A stretch of DNA of 64,000 nt. Origin: Desarmillaria ectypa. Its lineage: Eukaryota; Basidiomycota; Agaricomycetes; Agaricales; Physalacriaceae. The notes beneath the pieces were generated by a model. That model saw only the letters and a program-made list of their open reading frames with translations. It made no database searches and was not told the DNA's origin. Shown in pieces: positions 47,223 through 59,215 of the stretch. Each line of letters begins with the position of its first letter. Position 1 is the stretch's first letter. The stretch spans positions 2,914,001-2,978,000 of the forward strand of contig JAUDYN010000007.1 of assembly GCA_030407005.1 (NCBI GenBank), in the 5' to 3' direction. A program made the translations under genes and the position numbers.

Positions 47223-50200
47223 CTATATTTTCATCATACAAAACAGCGTACCCATTTCCACCCACCGACGGCCACATTGATCTAAGTATTTATCCACACA
47301 ATTCGACATGGCCTTCAGAAGCTCTGCCTGTTGCGAAACAAGAACAGAAACTTCCTCTGTAACAGATGATAAACCCAGCAACACCAAAGAAGTAACATTG
47401 CATACCTTCGGAGCTCGTTCCCCTCGAGGCTTTCATTGCACGTTCTCCATCGAAAAGGGAGGAAAAGTAGCGAAGTTGGTCATACAGTTGGGCATCAGAA
47501 TACTGTGAATACCATTAATGCCAAGCAATCGTTCATACGACGACAACGAACCTCAAAAGCGACTTTTCCTTCACATCCCTTTTTGAGACACTTTCGACCA
47601 TCTACCCCCATCATGCGTGTCCGATTACCGCAAGTAACATCATTGCACACGGTCCAGCCTTCGTAATACGTCGAGATGTGTCCCCTCATCTGGACTTCAA
47701 GTTGCAGCTGTAGACTTCCTGACGGTATCGGTTTCTGACAGGTGGGACTGAGACACGCAGTACCATGAGGATGAATGATTGACGCCTAGGCACTCATATC
47801 AGTAGCTGGACATCGTAACACATCGATCATACGTACTTCGCGATCATTGAGCGGGGCGAATGCAAGTTCTCCTTTACAGGCAGGACACCGCACAATGAAG
47901 GGAGTGGCATCCTTGAACCGCTCTGCGTCTGATGTCCGCGAATCCAGAGAAGCGAATGCGCGTTCCTCTGAGAAGCTGCTAGATATAGCAGTTCGATAGC
48001 GTGAAGGATCCAGACCTGAGGATGAGTGAGCATCGTTCGCATCAGACAAAGACAATAAATTTACCGAGGCACTCTGCTAATCGTGTTCGATCCGTTCCTT
48101 CGATAGGATCACATAATCGTTCTATGGGGGGAAGAATCTGCTGAGAAAGATATTGTTCATAATCTGGAAATGTCAATAACATATAGGCGTCAGTGTGCTC
48201 ACAACTCACCTATTTTGAGCTCCGATCCTGCCTTTCGAAGTTCGTCGGGATGCCTGGCACGATCCGCCTGGCCAGTCTTCACCGACTCTTCCCCTTCGGC
48301 TAGGCAGAAAATGTAAGGGATTACATCTCCTGCCCTTGCCGACCCTCCCCTCGCCTTCATTTTCAAAGCGACCTGAACATGTGGTAGACCATGAACTTTC
48401 GGGTATTCTTCCGGATTTTTACCAAGCCGCTGTGGAGTATTGGTTAGAGGCACTTGATGCGAGAAAGGCACAGTACGAACCTTAAAAATGATAAAATCGT
48501 CGAGTTTGACCTTGCCCTCCCTGACATTCTTCCCGATGGTCGTCAAATATTCATGTATTTGTTCCACAACGACTTCGGTAGCTTCTCCGGATAGAATTTG
48601 TTCTAATACGTACCTAAAATTACCATGAGCTTGAGCACGAGCCACAGAAATGACATCACTTACTGCGAAACGTTCTTTGAAAGCGCACAGTACTCTCGAC
48701 GCTTCATATCGAGGCCCTTCACTTCTGTCGATGTCCTAGTCCCATCCTCGACCTTGATAGCTGCATACTTCTTCTTTTGTAAAAGCAGTAGTCGCTGGAA
48801 TATGCCATCTAAATCGATCTCCAACAGCTTGTATCGGTCATTAACGGCTTTCTTGAATTCAGCGGCAATTTTCAGCGCTTCCGATAGTTCGGTGACGTTA
48901 GAGTTCACAAAGACTGAATCAGTATCACCGTAAACGACCTGAACATTGTCAGATTAAGTCAACCATAAGAAAAAGATCGAATCAAAGACAGACATCAAGC
49001 TGCATGCTCTCTGCCAATTCCTTCGTATGCGTCAGAATTTCCCGTCCCTTGAACGTTGTTAAGGCGGCCAAAGGACGAGCATAGAACCTCGAATACTCGA
49101 AGCCTAGACAGCCGTACATACTATTAGCTGTAAGCTTGAGGGCCTGCTGTTTGATATCATACTAGAAACAAATGTGTCAGAATGAGATAGTCAATCAAAA
49201 CGCAGAAGCTGATGTTACCTGGAGCAGCTGCGCAGGCGTCGCAGTTTTGTCCTTCATAAGAGATTTGACTTGTCGCCGTCTGTTGACGAGGGTGGCAATG
49301 AGCCGAGGGAGAACACCCTGGGGTACCGAAGAACCAGGTGGATCCAGGATATGCTCTTCTTCGTTCTACAGAGGGCCGCATGTCAGCCAGCAATACAAGG
49401 AGTAAAAGAAAGCATAAGCAAACCTCATGCTCGTTATCAATTGAATCAACAGTAGTGAAATCGATGTTGTACTCTTGAATGATACTGGGATACAAGGAAT
49501 TGAAGTCCATAACTAGGATGAACTTGTCCCAAAGGCCGCGTTTTGGCTCGAAAACTAAACCACCCTTGTACTTGTCCCTTTTCTGTTTGTTAGATTTCCC
49601 GTCGTCATCGGCTTCCTCGTTCTCGGACTTCTCCGGCTTGCTCTTCTTACCCCAAGATTTATCGGGACATATGTACTTGAGCCTATGGAACTCGTGCAAT
49701 AGAATGTACTCGTTACGTTCGGCACGTCCACCGTTCAGAGTCTTGTTCCTGTGGTCGATGTGAAAAAACGACAGAGTTAAGAATGATGGCGAGCATACCA
49801 AGAATTTCCCGCAAGGTTAGTTAGTTGTTTCGTTAAAGGCAGGATCTGTACTTTGGAGGCAATGGCCATATGATAATGCGCGTCCAGTTCGCAGTGTTGA
49901 ACAAAGGTCATAAGCCTCTCGGGGCCGCTGACGGTACTGTCAAGGTAGCTTGCAGTATCGTCGGGATCGATGTCCTGTCGGTCACTTCTCAGGTGCGTCT
50001 TACACATCTCGGTTAGGGACCAGGTCGTTGAAGCGATCATGCTCTACAAGCAAATTGTTTAGAAAAATCGGATAGTCAAAGATTTAGTGATAAACATAAA
50101 CCTTTGCACCATCGCTAGCGAGATCACAAAGCATGCGTCCAGAAAGGAACTTGATGTTCGACCCTTGTTTCCCGATGTTGGGCCATTTAGATCGCCTGAA

Positions 50201-52462
50201 CCGTCCCAGTCTGGACCAATGGTCGACTTTCAGACCTTTTATACGATGTAAAAGGACATCTAAGGAAGAGCCCAAAAACTCGTGGCCAACGATAACGTCA
50301 GGGTCAGCTTTATGCAATGCCACTGTGAGAGAGCATGTGAATAAGATGCATTTTTTCAGTGACCGAATGTGTATACCCAACAGACTGCTGAGGAGCATGC
50401 GTTCATTTTTTGCAGTCAATATATGACCTTTGCCGTGCGCTTTTGCCCGAGTTTCGAAATTTGGCGGGAAACGGTCTAGAGGGCGCACAAAAGTCTGAAC
50501 GGTACATGGCAACTGCTCCGGCGGTTTCGGATCATCGATGGCCACTGTTCCTCGTCAGCAAAGCAAGCGTCACTGAAAACGAAGACTGACTGTTATGCCA
50601 TATCCTCGCAGTGGCGCAGACAACTTCTCTCATATTCTCAGCGTGATTAACAATTGTTCGAACGCTTAAGCTCATGACTGTCAATGGTGGAGTGTCCTTC
50701 GGTACGCTAGGATCAGAATCTGAGAAGGGATTGAAATCCTTTGGGTCTGACACTGTGACCTCTAGTTTGCACCAGGATATCTGGAAACATATATAAGATG
50801 GAAGGTCAAAGGAGAAGAAAAATATGCCCACCCCCTGATTGTCAATCTTTGGGTTCTTGATTTGAAGCCAGCACGGACCCATAATCTTCCTCTTGAGTAC
50901 GAGGAGCTCGAAAGCACTAGTATTGGTCCCAAAGATCTTTGAAATGTTGGGGCTGTTGAGCGTACTTGGAAGTTGTGGTTCTGACACTGTTGTTGAGCGA
51001 TTGATGTGACTTCGAATAATGAAAAGAGACCTACGATCAAAACCATATATCACTTTCATCCACTGACGCTCCTCCCTAGGCACGTCCGTCTCACCAAATG
51101 CATACTTTCGTTTCACAAACTTGCCTTTGAAGCTCTTGATACTGACCTTCTTCCGAATCGCATCGAAATCGCGGTATACATCCTGCAGTGAGGGAACTTC
51201 GTCGGTCTCATACATGTTGTTTTCTTCGTCAACTTCCACGCGTTTATCTCGTGGTAGAACGAAGATATTGCGCTCCAGCCCTTCAACCGTGACACAGCAA
51301 GACACCCACATACCCGTTGCCTTGTCCTTTAGCTTGCCGACAAAGTATAATTTTCCTTCATGTTCAAGGTAGTCGAGCCAGAAGAAACGCAAGGAACCAT
51401 CTGGTTCTAAGGCTGCGATTCTGCTGCTACTGGCGACGGATGAAGAAGATTCCAAAGCACCCAGCGGGTCAGATTCAGCGACGGCAAGAGAATCATAAAC
51501 CGAAAGCCATGATGGTAGGGCATCGACTTCCTTTTTCTTCGGTAGGGATGCAACCACGGGCTCCTTCTTGACCGGTTTGAAATCATCATCATCATCAAGG
51601 TCATCGTCCATTTGATTAAATGCGGCCATATCGAAATCGAAGTCATCCGGAATGTCCAAGTGCGAGTCCGACTTCATGTTCATCCGAGAAAGACGTTGAG
51701 TGGCCGGTGTCATCCCCGCGACGTTGGTCTTGGCTTTTTTCTTGGGGCTGAAAATTAGATCGTCACTCGGAATATCAACGAAAGGGCTATCCATGGGACC
51801 ATCTGAGGAAGTGTCGTCGTAGGGTGTATGGCTACGATAGGGTATGGGAGAAGAGTCATTGCTATAGTCATAAGAAGGAGATGTTTTGCGTTTCCGCGAT
51901 TTAGGAACGGCGGGTATGGGCTCCGCGTCCATGTCCCCCAAAAGAGAAGCCATGAAACTGTCCTCTTCATCTTTCGAGACCTTCGGCCGGTATGCACTGA
52001 TTGTTGGTGCAATGGGAGTCGGTGATGGTGGGAGTCGTCTAGCTTTGGTTTTCTTGGTATCCGGCTTGGACGATTTCTTTTTCGCTGTACAGACACGCGT
52101 CAAACGCGAAACACTGAACGCAAAGCAATCCATGCACCTTTTCTGTCTATCTCTATGTCTTCGTCCGAGTCGTATGCTTCCGCTTCTGCCCAGTCATCCA
52201 TGCCATTATCCATGTAACCGTCCACGCCATCATCGACAACAAAGTCGTCTCTCTGTAAACGCCCCTTGACGATGTTACTGTATTGGTCTTCTGATACTTC
52301 ATCGTAAATTTGAACGTCTTCTTCCTATCAGTGTTTGGTGTTCAACACGTCTGTATTGCGGTCGTGGACTTGACTCACCTTGAATTTACGCGTTCCGCCC
52401 GCCCTGGCACGTTTCAGTTCAGCCAAAGCCTCTAGTTTGGACTTTTTACCGCGTGAGGACAT
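47223..52462 (-). CDS. POL1: DNA polymerase alpha catalytic subunit
   Basis: Catalytic subunit of DNA polymerase alpha-primase, which extends RNA primers at origins and on the lagging strand. ATG 52462 ([20 protein letters not shown]), stop 47225-47223. The N-terminal region is acidic and Ser/Lys-rich. The exonuclose-like domain region includes [19 protein letters not shown]. The B-family polymerase core carries motif [18 protein letters not shown], motif [21 protein letters not shown] and motif [11 protein letters not shown], then [11 protein letters not shown]. The C-terminal zinc modules are [13 protein letters not shown] and [20 protein letters not shown] with CLKKGCEG. These bind the B subunit. 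The last exon encodes [18 protein letters not shown] and ends CMMKI. More than fifteen introns, and frame is kept at the C-terminal joints I checked. Confidence 0.93.
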
Positions 52463-53427
52463 CGGAAAGAATGAGAAAGGGTGTCAATGTGGTACGTAGA
52501 CGTCGTCGTCAGAAAGCAAGTAAAGCCACTGTAGGGGTGTAACGTTACCCTGTGTGACACAGACACAGGTGCACATTACGGCAAATGCCAACGCACACTT
52601 TTCCGCTGCTGGCACCGTGGATAAGTACACCAATCAATGTAATTTGTGGTACATCTATGTATGATATTTCAAACAGCCTTGTGGCATTAATTATACATAC
52701 CTCCTTACAGTGTGCTAGCTGGAGAGTATATCACCTGTAGGTACTCTTTTGGAACACTGACTTATCATTCTCACAACCGCCTGAATGAAATGGTTTATTC
52801 TACGCTCGCTGACAGTAATCTCGGTGTCAACTACAACAACATTACGCTGGCAATTCAATGTGTTTCTCGATGGTAAGCATTCTTTACTTCGCCGTTATAG
52901 GTGGCCTGAGCACTGCCGTCATTTCGAAAAGCTCACCACTTCCATAACCCAATATTCCAGGTTCGTGGGTGCCATTTTCCGCGAAGAAGGGCCTTCTGGT
53001 CGCCGAGGGCTGGAAATATTCTCAGACGATTACTGAAGGGAATACTGGCAAATACCGCTTCAAAGTTATCAAACGGTTCTCGGCATTCATTGGCCGAGTA
53101 CTTGTTCCTTCTTACCAGTGAACCATTCTGAGCTATTGTTATAAGATCCGGAATCGCTCTAAGTATACATCCTGGTCCCTAGCGATCACCGCCAAAGGAA
53201 AGCAGTCTAGGATATTTACTTATATAGGCTAACTAATGCTAGTAATCCGATCTCAAGGAGGATGCTCACACGACAGTCGTGCAAAGCAAGGAATGACTAG
53301 TTAAGCGACAAGCTAAACACAGTCAATTGATATTTTTTGCATGCTACGCCGAAAAAAGTGGAGCGTACTGATTGAATTTTACAATAATGATAATACTACA
53401 TTTGAAGTCATTATATGGGTAGACTAA
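52463..53427. other. POL1 promoter region / 3' flank of quinate permease
   Basis: Holds the POL1 5' flank. No recognisable gene; one open frame at 52785-53036 shows no family. Confidence 0.5.
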
Positions 53428-55637
53428 TCAACCGTAGTGCATCACCCTTTCCACTTGTTCCTCAAAGCTCTTTGATTCTGGGGATCGGTCCCGGAGCACT
53501 TTCCCATGCTCGGCTTCGTGGTAATGGTCTTTCATACGCCCAGTGACAATTGCGTGAGCACTCCATGCCTTGACATCAGGTGCGAATAATTCGTCCATAC
53601 GTTCGAGAGGTACTTGCTTCGTCTCGGGTAGAAGGAACTACGACGCCGTCAGCCCGACAAGCCAGACAGTGGAAGAGAGGTGTACTTACGAAAACGTAGA
53701 AGATGGATATTACCATCAAGCTTGCGAAGAAGAGGTATACACCGTAGCCCATCGAAGTGAACATTTGAGGCGTGAATCGCGCAATGAGGAAACTGATGAT
53801 ATGCGTCAGCTTTCATCCCATTTACACGGAGAATATCAGGCTCACGCAAACAGCCAATTCCCTGCAGCCATGCACGCTTGAGTGAATGTGCGAACATGTT
53901 GGGGAAATATTTCAGCGCCAACAACCCAAGGAGTGCCATTCCAGCTTGGAGAATAGAAGATGGTCCAAAGGTAAAAGAAGGCAACTGGAGAGATGAGTCG
54001 TAAAATCGCTTGTGGAAGTCCCTGACTTACCGGCACTTTTCCCTCCAGCATCAACAGTATGTGTCGAGCTCGATTCTGGGTGGGCAATAGCAATATATGC
54101 TCCGATATAGTACATGCATATCGCACCACCCACGGAACCAATTATTAGCAAAATACGACGGCCTAACTGGTCAACAAGGTAAAGTAACCAGATCATTGCG
54201 CAAACAAGTTTGACTGTATTTATTGGTCAAATGAAGCATAAAAAGAGACAAGGACGTACTGAGACCGTAGACGCCAGTGGTCAGAAGTGAGGTACTTGAT
54301 CCGGTAATTCCGATTGATTTGAAGATAGTTGGGCTGGTATCGAATAAAGTCAGCGCAAGTCTCATGCAGTAATAATAGACACGCACGAATAATAGTTGAT
54401 GGCATTGATACCAGTGGCATTCTGCCATGCAAACAGACTAATTCCAAGGAGAAGTCGCTGAATTAACTTCATGTCCGCCATTACGGTCTTGACTGGTCCG
54501 AAGAACCCTGCTCCGGCCAGACTTCTTTCGTGTGCAACCGCTGCTTCAATCTCGCTGAACTCTTGAACAATGTAGGGTGCGTCATGAGGGAGATTGCGCA
54601 GATAACTGAGATTTCTTAACGCCTGCCCATTACGATCGCGGGTGACGAGGAAGCGAGGCGATTCAGTCATCAAGGGAGTCCCAATCAACAGCAATCCTCC
54701 GGGCTATCGGGAAATTTTGGTTCATGCATAGCTTTGGAGCATTGATGACTTACAATGAGCTGCACAACAAATGCAATGATCCACTGTTTGTGGCTGGGGG
54801 CAATGTGCTCCGTAACGCCATAATTAATCCAGAAACCTGACAAAATTGGATTAATCCTACTGGGATAACAGCTTCAAATGATCGAAACGTACCGATGACA
54901 CCTCCAATTTGCCAGCACATCTCATACAAACCAACAAGACGTCCGCGAATAGCAGGAGGAGAAATTTCGGCCACATAGATAGGCTGTAACATCGTTATAA
55001 GAGTATATTCGATAAGTTTAACAGTGTACGTACCGCCAGATTAGATGCGACTCCAATAGCCAGGCCGACGATGACTCGTCCAGCGTACATAATTCCAAGT
55101 CCAGTATGGGATCTGTGTAATACATCAGTAAGCGTTATATGAAGGGACAGGGTTCACACTTACGACGCAGCGACTTGCAGGGCCGCACCGACGCAGAAAA
55201 CCGCCCCGGTGATCATCAATCCAAATTTGCGTCCATAAAAATAACCAATAGGATAACCGAAGATAGCGCCGAAAAAGCACCTGGATGAAAAAAGGTCAGA
55301 ACTTCGGAGAAATAATCCGATAAAGTCCGACATACCCTGCTTGATACATGGAGACGATGTTGGCGGAAATCAAGTTCAGTTCGGACGTTGACTTGTCAAG
55401 GAGGTCGAACTCTGTCTTGAACGATGTCAACGATATGGACGTGCCAATGAAGGCCGAGTCGTATCTGCCACGAAGGACAAGAAAAAAGGTCAGATTCAAC
55501 GATACCGGAAAAAACGGGACGAAGACCAACCCAATCATAATGGCCGCAAAGGTAGCAATCAGAGCATTGACATACACTCGCCAGGAATATACCTCTGGCG
55601 GGGTTGGTCTGTCTTCGAGGCGAGCGAGCTTGGCCAT
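53428..55637 (-). CDS. quinate permease, QutD/Qa-y type MFS sugar-porter family
   Basis: Plasma-membrane proton symporter of the sugar-porter group, with closest resemblance to fungal quinate transporters. ATG 55637. The start LARLEDRPTPPEVYSWRVYV is the quinate-permease signature, then after an intron YDSAFIGTSISLTSFKTEF. Further exons give FGYPIGYFYGRKFGLMITGA, AGRVIVGLAIGVASNLA, IYVAEISPPAIRGRLVGLYE (PESPR-type motif later as TESPRFLVTRDRNGQALRNL), WQNATGINAINYYS-type loop and GAEIFPQHVRTFTQACMAAG. The last exon has FLLPETKQVPLERMDELFA and ends RVMHYG at 53430-53428. About nine introns, with no frame break seen. It is oriented away from the enzyme genes to its right, and the cluster supports quinate as substrate. 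Confidence 0.88.
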
Positions 55638-56379
55638 AGATGAGAGCGAAGTGGAGGTGGGATGTGGGATGAAGAAAAAAGCAGCGATTTAGCTGCCATT
55701 TCTTTTTGTAGCTGACTGATGCCTTCCACGTGTTACGCACCCCGCAAAGACGGAGGTGGGGTTGATGAGAAGTAGAAACGGGAGACGGTTTTTCCCAACA
55801 GAAGTCAATGTGATTGGAGGGCCGTCATTTGATGTCAGAGGCGGCCTATCGGACCTCGGTTATTGTTACAGCAATTAAATACACTCCCCCCGACGCACCA
55901 GGGAACCAATGACTGCTAGCTGGAGTATTCCTGCCTAGGATTAAGGCCGTTAAGTGCCATTAATGGTAAAACATTTTAGCAGTGTCGATCATGGAAGAGT
56001 TCAAATACGCTGATGTAACCGCCATATGGAGCCCTGCGAACACATGGAGGGGGTGGGTTTGGTCAAGGTGCTGTCGAGAATGGACTCGGAATGCCTGGGT
56101 TACAGCCTAGTGAAAATGATTTAGCTGCGTTGCGGGTCAGAGAAACTAGCGTGGTCACCAGGATGAATTTTTTGCTCCAGAACCAACGCCACTGCAGGAC
56201 CAAATAGCAAATAGGAACAACTCATCATGACCGCGAGGTTCTATCTCCTTAACAAACAGTTTGCTCGAAAAAAAACGCCGGAAGGAAGTCCAACCTACTT
56301 CCTCAGCAGGATTTTATATTACTACCTCATGACGAACAAAAGTCATAGGGTTGGATATCTAGGAGTTTGTATACACGAC
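55638..56379. other. intergenic region
   Basis: Upstream of the quinate permease. No gene seen. A cluster-specific activator site may lie here but none is recognisable by eye. Confidence 0.4.
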
Positions 56380-56970
56380 GTTGTTGTCGTCCCTATATGT
56401 CTGCCGTATTGGCCTCCTTTCGCTAAGAAAGAAAATCTCTTACCCACGGAGCCGCAACATGTTTGATGTATCATTATCGGTTTGTCCTTCTCATAGAAAT
56501 GCCTAACGTAGCGCCTCCCCCCACTTTCCAGAGGTATTCTTTTCGAAGAACATACAAAAGCTAAAGAAGTGCTGTCAGCTGCGCTCTGATGTGATGCAGA
56601 GAAGATTATACTGACCGACAGTCGGATTCCGTATTTACCAGCGCGCTGCACAAGGCCGAGTCAGTATTGTACACATGACAAGAGATAGGAAAAGCTCGCA
56701 CCCATTGGGAGGCAACTCAAATCACTGAGTAATCGTGGCCTTCATTTTTACAACCGCCCGCGTGCCGGCAAGATCAGCGATGCATGATACTCGCACTCTT
56801 ATCCATCCCATCCTGCGACACCTTGATGAAGTCTTCTATAGGCGTGCGACCTGTCCACGTAGTATAGACGAAAGCACCAGGATGGAACAGCGAGCGAAAG
56901 TTTGTCCATTCCCGAGCGTCGCTGCGGCACGAGTCAAAATACGAGCTATAACCAAATAGTCCAAGATACG
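56380..56970 (-). pseudogene. degenerate SnoaL-like (NTF2-fold) gene
   Basis: The minus strand preserves the family in pieces but in changing frames: [20 protein letters not shown] and [20 protein letters not shown], ending MHR at about 56776. Then, in another frame, [18 protein letters not shown], and again after a shift FFEKNTSGKWG and RRYVRHFYEKDKPIMI (about 56550-56480). The order matches fungal SnoaL_4-type proteins, whose roles vary (isomerase or dehydratase-like), and at least three frame changes are needed. It is therefore a relic. It lies between the permease and the other quinate-cluster genes. Confidence 0.65.
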
Positions 56971-57359
56971 CACCAGTACATAGGCCATACCTCGGCAAGT
57001 TCCCTAAGCTTGAATCCCTCCAGCACCAGATCATCCGGCCCGTTGTAGCATATTGCGTGGTCAGGGCATGTTCCAGCGGGTAGAGAATGAAGGTAGGGCA
57101 TGATCTAAACTTTGACGTGGTCTGCGATATCATGGTGTGAGATGACGGTCCGGTACTTATATAGACATCGTAGGGAATCCTCACAACCCGTGGTAGTTGC
57201 TGCGTCGTCCGTCCGACCTGAGAGCGATTGGACACTGGGTGCACGACCGTGTTCAAATCGGCATCCCCGCGGACCCTTCTTTCATCATTTGAACCCACTT
57301 GTCATTCCTTCTCCAAATGGGCTTCCTACCATCTTGTCTTCAACTTGAGCTGGGCATCC

Positions 57360-57566
57360 ACAATCTCTGCATTATCTGCACCTGCGTTGTTAGGCGCTAT
57401 CTGGACTGTTCAGCGGTGTATTTGGTGAATAGGGATCCTGGGAAGGCCAAACAGGTTATCACGGAGACGACAGCAAGCGAATTCGCCGATGCCAAGGAGA
57501 AGGTCATCGTTGTCGAGAGCGTGGAGCAGGCAAAGACTTTGGACGCGCCATTCTATGTCGTGGGGT
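57360..57566 (+). pseudogene. fragment of quinate/shikimate dehydrogenase
   Basis: Reads TISALSAPALLGAI in one frame and VYLVNRDPGKAKQVITETT in the next, then VEQAKTLDAPFYVVG followed by a good splice donor (GGTAAGT). The intact gene at 63338 has TRSAAHALTLLGLSPIFLIN plus RDPEEVR at the same point, so this is a duplicated, frame-shifted piece of the NAD-binding domain. No catalytic domain is present. Confidence 0.65.
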
Positions 57567-57669
57567 AAGTATCTATGAGCCAAGATCGACAAGGAAAACT
57601 CTAGTACAAAATTTTAGAATCTAGAGAAATCAAATTCTTTAGAAACGGTCATCAACATCGAAGTCGTGT

Positions 57670-58158
57670 TCATCTGGTTTTTTGGTGCGGATGTTTCGGG
57701 TGTTTTGGGTGTTGAGAGAAAGAAAAAAACTTCGGGCCGGAGAGCCGGGCATTCTTCGCTCGGCACAACACAACGCTCGCGCACCATCCATCGCGTTGTG
57801 TCTTTGGCTTTTCTTCGAGCTTCATTTCGAATATTTCAAAAGATTTCTGCCCTTCTGCACACAGCCTAGTGTGCATAAATACCACTCTGACAACGTATTC
57901 TGGACTCGGATTGCTACCTTTCAACTCAGACCTGCCTCTGTTTTGTTCCTGGAAGCTATGGGGTCCTGAATTCTTCAAGGCCAGATGCATGCTCTCTTCG
58001 AAACAACGGCCACCATCTAGCTCGCATATCACCGCGATTGCCTCCCCGAAAGCCTTCATCTCGTCAGTCCGTGATACTTCATCTGAGTACACATCAGCCA
58101 GTAATACATCAGCTCCAGGTACTTTCTGACAAACATCATTCAACCATCTATCATTCAA
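57670..58158 (-). CDS. hypothetical ORF of unknown family
   Basis: Open minus-strand frame reading VPGADVLLADVYSDEVSRTD and EMKAFGEAIAVICELDGG, RCFEESMHLALKNSG, then a low-complexity, probably non-coding tail. There is no good ATG; the frame may open after a splice acceptor at about 58133. The composition of the first half looks protein-like, but I recognise no domain. Confidence 0.3.
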   Translation of the reverse strand: MNDRWLNDVCQKVPGADVLLADVYSDEVSRTDEMKAFGEAIAVICELDGGRCFEESMHLALKNSGPHSFQEQNRGRSELKGSNPSPEYVVRVVFMHTRLCAEGQKSFEIFEMKLEEKPKTQRDGWCASVVLCRAKNARLSGPKFFSFSQHPKHPKHPHQKTR

Positions 58159-58425
58159 CGCCCGTTATTCAACTGTCCATTCAATCAATCTTTCAACAGG
58201 CAGTACCGAAAGGCATTTAGAAGAGAAGAAAACGTCAGGTGGAATGTCTTAGGGCCAACAGAACAAAGATGTTGAACTTGAAATCGCATGGACAATCCTC
58301 GTTTTGGGTCTCCATTCCCTTTCCCGAAACACTCCGGGCAATTCTTATCCTATATTAATGGACCATTTTGCTGGAATTGATTTCCCTCAGCACTTCTGCG
58401 CGAGTTTTCGCTCAAGGCCTAGTGA

Positions 58426-59215
58426 ATGTTGGCAATGACCTTGTCAATGTTTTTCTTCTTTCTTCTTGGCGTACAGCTGCAAACCTACGTAACAGCTTTG
58501 TATCCTAGCACTCTGCCATGGAGTAGAGCGCCCCATTTTGCCGGTCGACAAACACCGCAACTTTGTCAGACGCTGACACCCTGCTCTAACATTATGGTAC
58601 GCAGGTTCCTTCCTCTAAAATTATTTTTCGTCTCGTTGATTGTATGCAAAGGCCTGTATTGTGCCCCCAATTGGACTTGAGTGCTGCACGTCTGACATTG
58701 AAAATGACTATCTAACTTGCATTGAATGTCTTTACAATACGAACACCATGGACTATGCCCCGTTTCAAGAAATTATTGACCGTACGTTCGTTGTATTCAC
58801 CCCCTCCGCATTCAAATCTCACTGTTCTATAGAGTGGGTCGCCGACTGCTCAATTCAGGGAATAGCGTTACCCAAATTAACTTTCCCCCGTCAAGATGAG
58901 AACAGGACATTGTCTACTTTGACCGTAGCCCCATCTACCCCAAGCGCAGCATCCGGTACCAGTAGTGGCAGCAGCACGTCAATTTCTCATTCAAAAATAT
59001 CGGAGACTTCGGTTATCACAGCTGCTACATCCCAAACCTCCACCTCCACCTCCAACATTGCACGAAGTACGCTAATCCCGGTATCATCAGTGTTTGTAAG
59101 CGGATCTTCGAGTGCAACTGCACTTTCAGGAACCGCCAGATCGGCCGTGGCAATGGAGAGTGGGATGTTCTGGATAGTACCTGCCTTGGCTACCTTTTTG
59201 TTCTCCTTGGCGTGA
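58426..59215 (+). CDS. probable secreted Ser/Thr-rich GPI-anchored protein
   Basis: ATG 58426 opens with a hydrophobic signal (TLSMFFFFLLGVQLQTYVTA) and CQTLTPCSNIM. One intron of about 70-80 nt after the GTACGC donor at about 58600 leads to LECCTSDIENDYLTCIECLY, giving a small cysteine-rich head like the CxxC modules common in basidiomycete surface proteins. A long Ser/Thr run (GTSSGSSTSISHSKIS) and a C-terminal hydrophobic tail (SGMFWIVPALATFLFSLA) suggest GPI attachment. The exact splice acceptor is uncertain. No enzymatic role is indicated, and its presence inside the quinate cluster may be coincidental. Confidence 0.6.

Larger units (their letters stand above)
42242..52201. repeat. source-like copy of the duplicated locus
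   Basis: Counterpart of the left block. It spans the NTPase gene, LINE relic and most of POL1 without the two POL1 deletions. Because POL1 is complete here, this is the ancestral arrangement or the closest one in the window. Confidence 0.8.

Noticed and set aside
14195..52201. CRISPR array or integron-like structure in the repeat arms
   Set aside because: There are only two large inverted copies, no short regularly spaced repeats, and the genome is eukaryotic.
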